A stretch of DNA of 5,575 nucleotides, taken from Phenylobacterium sp. (GTDB lineage Bacteria > Pseudomonadota > Alphaproteobacteria > Caulobacterales > Caulobacteraceae). The stretch's first letter is position 1; each line of letters opens with the position of its first letter. The notes beneath the pieces were generated by a model that was given only the letters and a program-made list of their open reading frames with translations, had not been told where the DNA came from and made no database searches. The position numbers and the translations under genes are program-made. The stretch spans positions 1 to 5,575 of the forward strand of contig JAHUZY010000032.1 of the NCBI GenBank assembly GCA_019264505.1, written 5' to 3'. Positions 1 to 5,575 of the stretch are shown here, one piece after another.

Positions 1-230
1 GGGGCGTTGGCGAGCTTGGCCAGGCGCCGGGCGATCTCGGTCTTGCCGACCCCGGTGGGGCCGATCATCAGGATGTTCTTGGGCGTCACCTCGTCGCGCA
101 GGGCGTCGGGCACCCGACGGCGCCGCCAGCGGTTGCGCAGGGCCACGGCCACGGCCTTCTTGGCGTCCTTCTGGCCGACGATGAAGCGGTCGAGTTCGGA
201 AACGATCTCGCGGGGGGAGAAGTCTGTCAT
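1..230 (-). CDS. hslU: HslU, ATPase subunit of the HslVU protease (N-terminal part, cut by window edge)
   Basis: HslU is the AAA+ unfoldase that feeds substrates into the HslV peptidase in the cytoplasm. Only the first 76 codons plus two bases are present; the rest lies beyond position 1. The protein begins [20 protein letters not shown], followed by the block [17 protein letters not shown], which is characteristic of HslU N-termini. The Walker A motif GPTGVGKT lies at residues 57-64, with K63 and T64 expected to bind the ATP phosphates. The ATG at 230-228 is the usual HslU start. It lies 31 bases after the hslV stop codon, so the two genes should form one hslV-hslU transcript. I see no strong Shine-Dalgarno sequence in the gap (only GTGAG about 3 bases from the start), which suggests translation helped by coupling to hslV. 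The family assignment is secure. Nothing can be said of the I-domain or C-terminus. Confidence 0.97.
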   Translation of the reverse strand, partial: MTDFSPREIVSELDRFIVGQKDAKKAVAVALRNRWRRRRVPDALRDEVTPKNILMIGPTGVGKTEIARRLAKLANA

Positions 231-261
231 GAGCTCACGGGGTTTGAGCCGGGTCAGCGCC

Positions 262-813
262 CTACAGGCGCTCCACCGTCAGCTCGCCATTGGTGTAGAC
301 GCAGATGCGCGCGGCGATGCCCATGGCCTTGCTGGCCACCTCTTCGGCCGAGAGACTTGAGTCCATCAGGGCCATGCCGGCGGCCAGGGCATAGTTGCCG
401 CCCGAGCCGATGGCCGCCACGCCGCTTTCGGGCTCCAGCACGTCGCCGACGCCGGTGACCGTGTAGATGGCGTCCTTGTCGGCCACCAGCAGCATGGCTT
501 CCAGCTTGCGCAGGTAGCGGTCGGTGCGCCAGTCCTTGGCCAGGTCCACGCAGGCCCGCGCCAGGTGTTCGGGATATTGTTCGAGCTTGGTCTCGAGCCG
601 CTCGATCAGGGTGAAGGCGTCGGCCGTGGCGCCGGCGAACCCGGCCAGGACCCGGCCGCCGGCCAGGGTGCGGACCTTGCGGGCGTTGCCCTTGACCACG
701 GTCTGGCCCATGGACACCTGACCATCGCCGGCGATCACCGTCTGGCCGTCCTTGCGAACCGCCAGAATGGTCGTGCCGTGCCAGTCGGGGAAGTTGGAAG
801 AAGTCTGCGACAT
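262..813 (-). CDS. hslV: HslV, threonine peptidase subunit of the HslVU protease
   Basis: HslV is the proteasome-like peptidase that degrades proteins unfolded by HslU in the cytoplasm. The 183-residue product has a 13-residue leader ending in WHG, followed by TTILAVRK, where T14 corresponds to the catalytic Thr1 of mature HslV. K46 (in NARKVR) and S137 (in GSGGN) sit 32 and 123 residues after T14, the spacing of the conserved Lys33 and Ser124. [28 protein letters not shown] and ICVYTN are strong family signatures. I chose the ATG at 813-811 because the only upstream in-frame alternative is a TTG at 849, which would add residues not typical of the family. Thr14 must be exposed by removal of the leader, probably by self-cleavage. 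No Shine-Dalgarno sequence precedes the ATG, and a promoter-like pair upstream would start the RNA almost at the ATG. The gene is divergent from moeB and is followed by hslU. Confidence 0.97.
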   Translation of the reverse strand: MSQTSSNFPDWHGTTILAVRKDGQTVIAGDGQVSMGQTVVKGNARKVRTLAGGRVLAGFAGATADAFTLIERLETKLEQYPEHLARACVDLAKDWRTDRYLRKLEAMLLVADKDAIYTVTGVGDVLEPESGVAAIGSGGNYALAAGMALMDSSLSAEEVASKAMGIAARICVYTNGELTVERL

Positions 814-820
814 CCGCCGG

Positions 821-849
821 GATGTGGCGACCAGGGCAGGTGAGGTCAA
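821..849 (-). promoter_or_regulatory. Candidate housekeeping promoter of hslVU, predicting a leaderless mRNA
   Basis: Read on the minus strand, TTGACCT (849-843) is followed after 14 bases by GCCACATC (828-821). Against the Caulobacter vegetative consensus TTGACGS-N10-14-GCTANAWC, the -10 matches everywhere except its third base and the -35 matches its first five bases. A start about 7 bases downstream falls near 813-816, on or just before the hslV ATG at 813. This agrees with the absence of a ribosome binding site for hslV. The -35 element overlaps the ribosome binding site of moeB on the other strand. CTTGAC also resembles a heat-shock -35 element, but I do not see a convincing heat-shock -10 at the right distance. 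Confidence 0.45.
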
Positions 850-854
850 GCGCC

Positions 855-1601
855 ATGGAATTTTCCGACGCCGAGGTCGAACGCTACGCCCGCCATCTGG
901 TGCTGCGGGAAGTGGGCGGGCCGGGCCAGCAGAAGCTGAAGGCCGCCCATGTGCTGATCGTGGGCGCCGGCGGCCTGGGCGCGCCGGCCAGCCTCTATCT
1001 GGCGGCCGCCGGGGTGGGCCAGATCACGCTGGTCGATCCCGACGCGGCCGACCTCTCCAACCTGCAGCGCCAGGTGATCTATCGCCCCTCAGACTTAGGC
1101 GCCCCCAAGGTCGAGGCCGCCGCCGCCCAGCTTTCCGCCCTCAACCCCCATGTGCGGATCAATCCCGTCCGCCTGGCCCTCGACAGCGCCAACGCAGGCG
1201 ACCTGGTGGCCAGCGCCGACCTGGTGCTGGACGGCACCGACGACTTCGCCACCCGCTTTGCGGTCAACGCGGCCTGCGTGGCGCACGGAAAGCCGCTGGT
1301 CTCCGGCGCCATCGGCCGCTGGACCGGCCAGGTCGGCGTCTTCAAAGGCCAGCCCTGCTACCGCTGCCTGGTGCCGGATATCCCCCCGGACGCCGAAACC
1401 TGCGCCGCCGTCGGCGTCATCGGGGCGCTCGCCGGCGTCATCGGCTCGATGATGGCGCTGGAGGCGATCAAGGTCATCACAGGGGCCGGCGAGGCGCTGG
1501 AGGGGCGGTTGCTGATCTATGACGGCCTGGCGGCCGAGACGCGGACGGTGCGGATTGGGGCTGATCCGGCGTGTTCGGTGTGTGGGGCCGGGTCTCGCTG
1601 A
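855..1601 (+). CDS. moeB: MoeB/ThiF-family sulfur-carrier protein adenylyltransferase
   Basis: E1-like enzymes of this family use ATP to adenylate the C-terminal Gly-Gly of a small sulfur-carrier protein: MoaD in molybdopterin synthesis or ThiS in thiamine synthesis. The 248-residue product has the usual MoeB length and no C-terminal rhodanese domain. It opens with the family pattern [19 protein letters not shown]. The nucleotide-binding loop GAGGLG is at 37-42, the ribose-binding acidic residue is D61 (LVDPD), the NLQRQ arginine is R72, K85 follows, and DGTDD spans 126-130. Zinc ligands are C168 and C171 (CYRC) plus C240 and C243 (CSVC). C183 occupies the position of the family's candidate catalytic cysteine. 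The ATG at 855 is supported by AGGTGAGG at 838-845 and by the family N-terminus. A -10-like GCGACATC at 807-814 has no clear -35 partner. Neither MoaD/ThiS nor other cofactor genes are adjacent, so MoeB versus ThiF cannot be settled; MoeB is the better guess by length and overall pattern. Confidence 0.9.
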   Translation: MEFSDAEVERYARHLVLREVGGPGQQKLKAAHVLIVGAGGLGAPASLYLAAAGVGQITLVDPDAADLSNLQRQVIYRPSDLGAPKVEAAAAQLSALNPHVRINPVRLALDSANAGDLVASADLVLDGTDDFATRFAVNAACVAHGKPLVSGAIGRWTGQVGVFKGQPCYRCLVPDIPPDAETCAAVGVIGALAGVIGSMMALEAIKVITGAGEALEGRLLIYDGLAAETRTVRIGADPACSVCGAGSR

Positions 1602-1685
1602 GGCTGGTTGGAGCGGCCAGAATGCCGGCCAGCCATTGCCGCTTCAGGCGTCGGGGTCACAGTGAAGTCAGGCGGGCTTTCTGTT

Positions 1686-1713
1686 GGGCCACGCCATGGA
1701 GGTCATGGGGCCC
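1686..1713. terminator. Hairpin in the convergent gap, possible shared terminator
   Basis: Two nested inverted repeats form one hairpin. GGGCC (1686-1690) pairs with GGCCC (1709-1713), and CCATG (1694-1698) pairs with CATGG (1704-1708) around the loop GAGGT, leaving a 3-base bulge (ACG) on one arm. It lies in the 157-base gap where moeB and the 381-residue gene run toward each other, the expected place for a two-way terminator. No U-run follows on either strand, so a classical intrinsic terminator is not demonstrated. I see no gene in the rest of 1602-1758. Confidence 0.3.
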
Positions 1714-1758
1714 TCTCACCAAACACTATCAAGTTCTGGCGACCGACAGCCGCGCCAC

Positions 1759-2904
1759 TCAGTCCTCCGGCCAGCTGGCAGGCAAGTTGAACAGTTCGCG
1801 AAAAGGCTGTCCTTCGGTCTTCTCTAGACGCCCATCGATCGGATTTAGCTCGTCGATGCCAAGAGGAATTGGCGGCAGAGGACGCGTCGCCCATGGGTTC
1901 CTGATTAGCCGAGCGCGCCTTTGTCCCACGCTCCACGGCGCTAAGCGCTCAGTCGACAGAATCGCGCTCAAACCCTTCTTGCGAGGGCCGTTCGCGCCTT
2001 GCCAAACACCATCGCCGTTCCGGCTTTCAGCGGTTTCAGTTCGACCATCCTCATAGCGCCGAACAACGACACAGGGCGAACCGAACATTGCATCGATAGC
2101 ATCCTCCTCGCTTTTGTAATCGCTCATGGCATTGACGGCCACGACATAAGGAAGGTCGAGATCACCATAGCGAGACGCCTTCCGTTCCACGGATTCGCGA
2201 ATTCCATCGCCGGGTGTCCCCCAAAAGGGCTCCATATTCTGAAGACCGATCGCGCCGCCAGCCTCCCGGCGCGGCGTGTTTCGCAGGAAGGCGCCGATGG
2301 TAAGTGTCATCCCGTGCTCTGCGTAGACGAAGGGTGGTTGATCCTTAACCGCATCGGTCACTGGCAAGGCGGCAATCCAATTCGCAAGGGCTGGTCGCAG
2401 GGCTTTGGCGCTGACTTGTTCTTTGGGCTTGCCCTCGATCTGGACATCTAGGAAATGGAACTCGGCGTCGGCCTTATCGACAATACAGACGGCATCATTC
2501 AGACGCTTCTCCGCAGCCATCTCCTGTGGAGTCTGGGCGATCGAAGTCACCACTTCCACATAGAAGCGTTCGCCATCGGGGGCCTCCACGAGGAAGTCTG
2601 GGCGACGGTTGGAGTTGGGGACCTTCGGCTCAACAGCCACGATGGTATGGCCAGTCCGCACAAGCAACTCGTGAACGGCCAGTTCGAAGAAAGCGCTGTG
2701 ATGCGCTGCGTCGATCGTTGATCGCAACCGGGCGACCAGCGCGGTTAAATCGCTTTCGGGATAGCGGGTGATCCAGTCTTCGACGAGGGATCGAACCCGG
2801 CCAGCCTCGACGCGGCCCGAGCGATTGAGATAGCTAAACTGTGTTTCGCCGGCCTTGCGGGGGCCTTGGTGTTCGCGGTCGATGTCGTCGAAGACGAGAG
2901 ACAT
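1759..2904 (-). CDS. Uncharacterised 381-residue protein with a PD-(D/E)XK nuclease-like core
   Basis: I do not know a named function. The opening, MSLVFDDIDREHQGPRKAGE followed by QFSYLNRS, resembles a family of unnamed bacterial proteins I recall only as hypothetical. Residues 71-120 read as a possible PD-(D/E)XK fold: a helix with acidic residues (FFELAVHELL, E74/E79), then RPDFLV with D103, then a strand FYVEVV with E117. The usual lysine two residues after the glutamate is V119, so the site is non-canonical or inactive unless a nearby basic residue such as K134 replaces it. A second conserved-looking block, KASRYGDLDLPYVVAVN, lies at 242-258, followed by DAMFGSPCVVV. There is no signal peptide or membrane segment, so it should be cytoplasmic. 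The start is fixed by GGAGGA six bases upstream of the ATG. Base composition is visibly lower in GC than in the flanking core genes, and a 12-base direct repeat brackets the gene, suggesting acquisition by transfer. No toxin, antitoxin, methylase or other partner gene is next to it. Confidence 0.85.
   Translation of the reverse strand: MSLVFDDIDREHQGPRKAGETQFSYLNRSGRVEAGRVRSLVEDWITRYPESDLTALVARLRSTIDAAHHSAFFELAVHELLVRTGHTIVAVEPKVPNSNRRPDFLVEAPDGERFYVEVVTSIAQTPQEMAAEKRLNDAVCIVDKADAEFHFLDVQIEGKPKEQVSAKALRPALANWIAALPVTDAVKDQPPFVYAEHGMTLTIGAFLRNTPRREAGGAIGLQNMEPFWGTPGDGIRESVERKASRYGDLDLPYVVAVNAMSDYKSEEDAIDAMFGSPCVVVRRYEDGRTETAESRNGDGVWQGANGPRKKGLSAILSTERLAPWSVGQRRARLIRNPWATRPLPPIPLGIDELNPIDGRLEKTEGQPFRELFNLPASWPED
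1761..1772. repeat. 12-base direct repeat, copy at the 3' end of the 381-residue gene
   Basis: AGTCCTCCGGCC occurs here and, identically and in the same orientation, at 2909-2920. This copy overlaps the last base of the TGA stop codon position (1759-1761) and the final codons of the gene, encoding W378-D381. Read on the minus strand it is GGCCGGAGGACT, so it carries the same GGAGGA core that acts as the ribosome binding site in the other copy. The match ends at exactly 12 bases on both sides. Confidence 0.85.
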
Positions 2905-2908
2905 GGGG

Positions 2909-2920
2909 AGTCCTCCGGCC
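2909..2920. repeat. 12-base direct repeat, copy just upstream of the 381-residue gene's start
   Basis: This is the second copy of AGTCCTCCGGCC, four bases upstream of the ATG at 2904-2902. The distance between equivalent positions of the two copies is 1148 bases, almost exactly the length of the coding sequence. Recombination between the copies would remove the whole gene and leave one repeat. Confidence 0.85.
2911..2916 (-). promoter_or_regulatory. Ribosome binding site of the 381-residue gene
   Basis: GGAGGA on the minus strand lies six bases before the ATG at 2904-2902. It is the strongest ribosome binding site in the window and decides the start. It is contained within the right-hand copy of the 12-base repeat. 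Confidence 0.8.
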
Positions 2921-2935
2921 GGGCGAGGCAGGTTA

Positions 2936-2965
2936 ATTTAAGTTCCACCTTTCGCTGGAGGTAAA
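2936..2965 (-). promoter_or_regulatory. Candidate promoter of the 381-residue gene
   Basis: On the minus strand TTTACC (2965-2960) is followed after 18 bases by TTAAAT (2941-2936). Each box matches the general bacterial sigma-70 consensus (TTGACA and TATAAT) at four of six positions. A start near 2929 would leave a short leader containing the GGAGGA site. The AT-rich run around 2933-2941 stands out in this GC-rich window. It is a weak match, and I see no Caulobacter-type promoter for this gene. Confidence 0.3.
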
Positions 2966-2974
2966 TCCGTTGGC

Positions 2975-3003
2975 CTGACGCGCCAGGGCTGATCCCCTAT
3001 ATG
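2975..3003 (+). promoter_or_regulatory. Candidate housekeeping promoter of glnD
   Basis: CTGACGC (2975-2981) is followed after 14 bases by CCTATATG (2996-3003). Against TTGACGS-N10-14-GCTANAWC, the -35 matches six of seven positions and the -10 keeps the central CTANAW intact, missing only its first and last bases. Transcription would start near 3010, giving a leader of about 26 bases before the glnD ATG at 3036. It sits back to back with the candidate promoter of the 381-residue gene. Confidence 0.45.
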
Positions 3004-3035
3004 CTGTACCTGCGTCGCCACAGCCCCCAGAGCCC

Positions 3036-5575
3036 ATGCCCCCTCGCCTGAAGCCGACCCGCCTGGAATATGTCGTCGATGGGGTGAGGTTGCGCGCCCA
3101 GTTGTCGGCGGCGGCGTTGGATGCGGCGGGGGACGAGGGCGAGCAGCGCCGGCGGGCGCTGGATATCCTGAAACAGGCCCTGTTCCGCGGCCGGATGATC
3201 GCCAAGGAGCGGCTGGAGAATGGGGCCGGCGGCATCGAGACCGCGCGGCTCCTGTCCGGGGTCACCGACGAGGTGGTCACGGCGCTCTATGACTTCACCA
3301 CCGTCCACATGATCCGGGCGCGCAATCCCACCGAGGGCGAGCGCCTGTGCCTGATGGCGGTGGGGGGCTACGGGCGCGGCACGCTCGCGCCCTTCTCCGA
3401 CCTCGATCTGCTGTTCCTTAGGCCCTACAAGCAGACCGCCCATGTGGAGAGCGTGATCGAGTACATGCTCTATGCCCTTTGGGATCTGGGCTTCAAGGTG
3501 GGGCACGCCTCGCGCACGGTGGATGAGTGCGTCAAGCTCGCCCGGGAAGACTTCACCATCCGCACCTCGATCCTGGAGTCCCGGCGCCTGACCGGCGACG
3601 AGGCCCTGGCCCAGGAGCTGAAGACCCGGTTCCGCAGCGAGGTGGTCAAGGGCACAGGCGCAGAGTTCGTCGCCGCCAAGCTCAAGGAGCGCGATGAGCG
3701 CCAGGCCCGGGCCGGCGCCAGCCGCTACATGGTCGAGCCCAATGTGAAGGAGGGCAAGGGGGGTTTGCGCGACCTCAACACCCTGTTCTGGATCGCCGAA
3801 TATCTGAACCCCTCCCAGCCCGTGGACGGGGTGCCGCAGTTGGAGATGTTCGAGGGCCGGGAGATCCGCGCCTTTATCCGGGCCTTCGACTTCCTCTGGG
3901 CGGTGCGCGCCCACCTGCACTTCGCCACCGGACGGCCGGAAGAGCGCCTGACCTTCGACCTGCAGCCGGAGATCGCCCAGCGGATGGGCTATGGCGACCG
4001 GGCCGACAATCCGGCCGTCGAGCGCTTCATGCGGCGCTACTTCCTGATCGCCAAGGAGGTCGGCGCGCTGACCCGCGTCTTCGCCGCCAAGCTGGAGTCC
4101 GAGCGGGTCAAGTCGGCGCCCAGGGGGATTTCGCGCCTGTTCCCCGGCGGTCGCAAATCCACCCGCAAGCCCCTGGATGTGGCGGGCTTCATCGAGGAGG
4201 GCGGGCGCCTGGACGTGGCCGGCCCTGAGGTGTTCGAGGCCGATCCGCTCAACCTCTTGCGGCTGTTCCAGATCGCCGACCGGCGGAACCTGGATTTGCA
4301 TCCCGACGCCTTCACCGCGGCGACCCGGTCGCTGGGGCTGATCAGCTCCAAGATGCGGCGCGACCCCAAGGCGGCGAAGATTTTCCTCGATACCCTGGCC
4401 GGCGGCCGCGATCCGCAACGGACGCTCACCCTGATGACCGAGGCGGGCGTGCTCGGACGCTACCTCCCGGAGTTTGGCCGCATCGTCGCCCAGATGCAGT
4501 TCAACATGTACCACTCCTATACGGTGGACGAGCACACCCTGCGGGCCGTGGGCGTGATCGCCGACATCGCCGGCGGGCGCATGGCCGACGAGCATCCCCT
4601 GGCCACCTCCCTGATGCCGCAGATCCAGGAGAAGGACGTCCTCTTCCTGGCCATGCTGTTGCACGACACCGGCAAGGGCGGGGTGGCCGGCGGTCAGGAA
4701 AAGGCCGGGGCGCGAGCTGCGCGGGCGGCCTGCGAGCGGCTGGGCCTGCCGCGGGCGCGCATCGACCTGGTGGCCTGGCTTGTCGAGCATCACCTGGAGA
4801 TGAGCGACTACGCCCAGAAGCGCGACATCTCCGATCCCCGCACCGTGGCCGACTTCGTGCGCATGGTGCAGACGCCCGAGCGCCTGCGCCTGCTGCTGGT
4901 GCTGACCGTGGCCGACATCCGCGCCGTGGGGCCGGGCGTCTGGAACGGCTGGAAGGGCCAGCTGCTGCGCGATCTCTATGCTTCGGCCTCGGCGGTGTTC
5001 CGCGGCGGTCGGGCCAATGACGCCGTGGCGGTGGTGCGCCAGCGCCAGGCCTTCGCCGCCGCCGAGATCCGCGCCCGCCTGGCCGAGGCCGATCCGGCCG
5101 CCGTGGCCTGGGGCGAGGCCATGGAGGACGCCTATTTCACGGGCTTTGGCCAGGACGAGATCGCCATCCATGCGGCGGTCTCACAGCGCGCCCATGCCGA
5201 GGGCGCCGCGGCCATGGGCTATGTGCGCGAGGACCTGAACGCCGCCGAGCTGGTGGTCGCCGCCAAGGACCGCACCCGCCTGTTCGCCGACCTGACCAAG
5301 GCCATCACCGCCTCGGGCGCCAGCGTACTGGGCGCCCGGGTCTTCACCTCCCGCCAGGGCCAGGCGCTGGACGTCTTTTATCTGCAGGACATCACCGGCC
5401 AGCCCTTCGGCCACGACAATCCTGCCGCCCTGCCCCGCCTGGCCGAGGCCCTGGAGGCCGCCGCCCGGGGCGAGGTTCCGCATGGCGAGGCGCCCCGGGC
5501 CGGTGGCGAAGCCCGCACCGCGGCCTTCGCCATCAAGTCCACCGTGCTGATCGACAACGAGGCCTCGGAAAACGC
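3036..5575 (+). CDS. glnD: GlnD, bifunctional PII uridylyltransferase/uridylyl-removing enzyme (C-terminus cut by window edge)
   Basis: GlnD senses glutamine and adds UMP to, or removes it from, the PII proteins (GlnB/GlnK), setting glutamine synthetase activity and nitrogen-gene expression. The frame is open from 3036 to the window end: 846 codons plus two bases of a protein usually around 930-950 residues. The nucleotidyltransferase motif GGYGRGTLAPFSDLDLL lies at 110-126, with metal-binding D122 and D124. The GlnD signature EPNVKEGKGGLRDL is at 234-247. The HD domain that removes UMP has H500 (DEHT), H543-D544 (LLHDTGKG) and H585-H586 (VEHHLEMSD). The first ACT domain begins near residue 738 (ELVVAAKDRTRLFADL). 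The second starts around 835-841 (STVLIDNEAS) and is cut off. The ATG at 3036 gives the MPPRLKPTRLE N-terminus and is the first in-frame ATG after the upstream non-coding stretch. Its ribosome binding site is poor. No disruption is seen, so the enzyme should be functional. Confidence 0.97.
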   Translation, partial: MPPRLKPTRLEYVVDGVRLRAQLSAAALDAAGDEGEQRRRALDILKQALFRGRMIAKERLENGAGGIETARLLSGVTDEVVTALYDFTTVHMIRARNPTEGERLCLMAVGGYGRGTLAPFSDLDLLFLRPYKQTAHVESVIEYMLYALWDLGFKVGHASRTVDECVKLAREDFTIRTSILESRRLTGDEALAQELKTRFRSEVVKGTGAEFVAAKLKERDERQARAGASRYMVEPNVKEGKGGLRDLNTLFWIAEYLNPSQPVDGVPQLEMFEGREIRAFIRAFDFLWAVRAHLHFATGRPEERLTFDLQPEIAQRMGYGDRADNPAVERFMRRYFLIAKEVGALTRVFAAKLESERVKSAPRGISRLFPGGRKSTRKPLDVAGFIEEGGRLDVAGPEVFEADPLNLLRLFQIADRRNLDLHPDAFTAATRSLGLISSKMRRDPKAAKIFLDTLAGGRDPQRTLTLMTEAGVLGRYLPEFGRIVAQMQFNMYHSYTVDEHTLRAVGVIADIAGGRMADEHPLATSLMPQIQEKDVLFLAMLLHDTGKGGVAGGQEKAGARAARAACERLGLPRARIDLVAWLVEHHLEMSDYAQKRDISDPRTVADFVRMVQTPERLRLLLVLTVADIRAVGPGVWNGWKGQLLRDLYASASAVFRGGRANDAVAVVRQRQAFAAAEIRARLAEADPAAVAWGEAMEDAYFTGFGQDEIAIHAAVSQRAHAEGAAAMGYVREDLNAAELVVAAKDRTRLFADLTKAITASGASVLGARVFTSRQGQALDVFYLQDITGQPFGHDNPAALPRLAEALEAAARGEVPHGEAPRAGGEARTAAFAIKSTVLIDNEASEN

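Noticed and set aside
814..849. Upstream TTG start for hslV at 849
   Set aside because: It would add 12 residues not typical of HslV and lies inside the candidate -35 box; the ATG at 813 fits the family better.
822..850. Heat-shock sigma-32 promoter for hslVU
   Set aside because: CTTGAC resembles the -35, but no CCCCAT-like -10 lies 12-15 bases away; the housekeeping-type match is better.
254..856. A 200-residue minus-strand frame over hslV
   Set aside because: It is a shifted reading of hslV; the true frame carries all HslV motifs.
752..1522. A 256-residue plus-strand open frame overlapping hslV and moeB
   Set aside because: Its translation is an arginine/glycine/proline-rich low-complexity sequence from the wrong frame of moeB, which is recognisable from end to end in its own frame.
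1602..1634. Inverted repeat GGCTGG/CCAGCC just after moeB as a terminator
   Set aside because: The stem is six bases with a 21-base loop and no U-run; short GGCC-containing repeats are expected by chance at this GC content.
1571..2451. Plus-strand frames of 161 and 150 residues opposite the orphan gene
   Set aside because: They lack ribosome binding sites and protein-like patterns, and they lie opposite a frame with a strong ribosome binding site and coherent domain-like sequence.
3001..3051. A 16-codon mini-frame (MLYLRRHSPQSPCPLA) overlapping the glnD start, considered as a leader peptide
   Set aside because: It has no ribosome binding site, and the predicted transcription start near 3010 would lie downstream of its ATG.
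2997..5171. A 724-residue open frame on the minus strand opposite glnD
   Set aside because: It is antisense to an unmistakable, motif-complete GlnD. Its translation is repetitive in G, A, H, L and Q, as expected when a GC-rich gene is read on the opposite strand.

Overview
The window looks like a piece of an alphaproteobacterial chromosome, most likely Caulobacterales (a Caulobacter/Phenylobacterium-like genome). This is inferred from the very high GC of the core genes, the style of the HslV and GlnD sequences (HslV with a short propeptide ending in WHG before the catalytic threonine), and promoter-like elements resembling the Caulobacter housekeeping consensus as I remember it (TTGACGS, 10-14 bases, GCTANAWC). 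No species can be named from the sequence alone.

Layout. Positions 1-813, minus strand: the start of hslU (cut by the left edge) preceded by complete hslV, together the HslVU ATP-dependent protease operon. Positions 855-1601, plus strand: a MoeB/ThiF-family adenylyltransferase, divergent from hslV with only 41 bases between start codons. Positions 1602-1758: a short convergent gap with one hairpin. Positions 1759-2904, minus strand: an uncharacterised 381-residue protein with an apparent PD-(D/E)XK nuclease-like core. Positions 2905-3035: a 131-base divergent spacer with candidate promoters in both directions. Positions 3036-5575, plus strand: glnD, the PII uridylyltransferase/uridylyl-removing enzyme, cut by the right edge inside or just before its second ACT domain.

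How the parts relate. The hslVU, moeB and glnD genes are ordinary housekeeping functions (protein quality control, sulfur-carrier activation, nitrogen sensing) and share GC-rich codon use. The 381-residue gene is the outlier. Hand-counted lines in it are about 52-57% GC, while glnD is clearly higher. It stands alone between core genes, and an identical 12-base direct repeat (AGTCCTCCGGCC) lies almost exactly at its two ends, at the stop codon and at the ribosome binding site. This looks like a single-gene cassette inserted between moeB and glnD, and it is the most interesting part of the window. Its function is unknown. A nuclease-type fold would fit a standalone defence or DNA-processing role, but that is inference.
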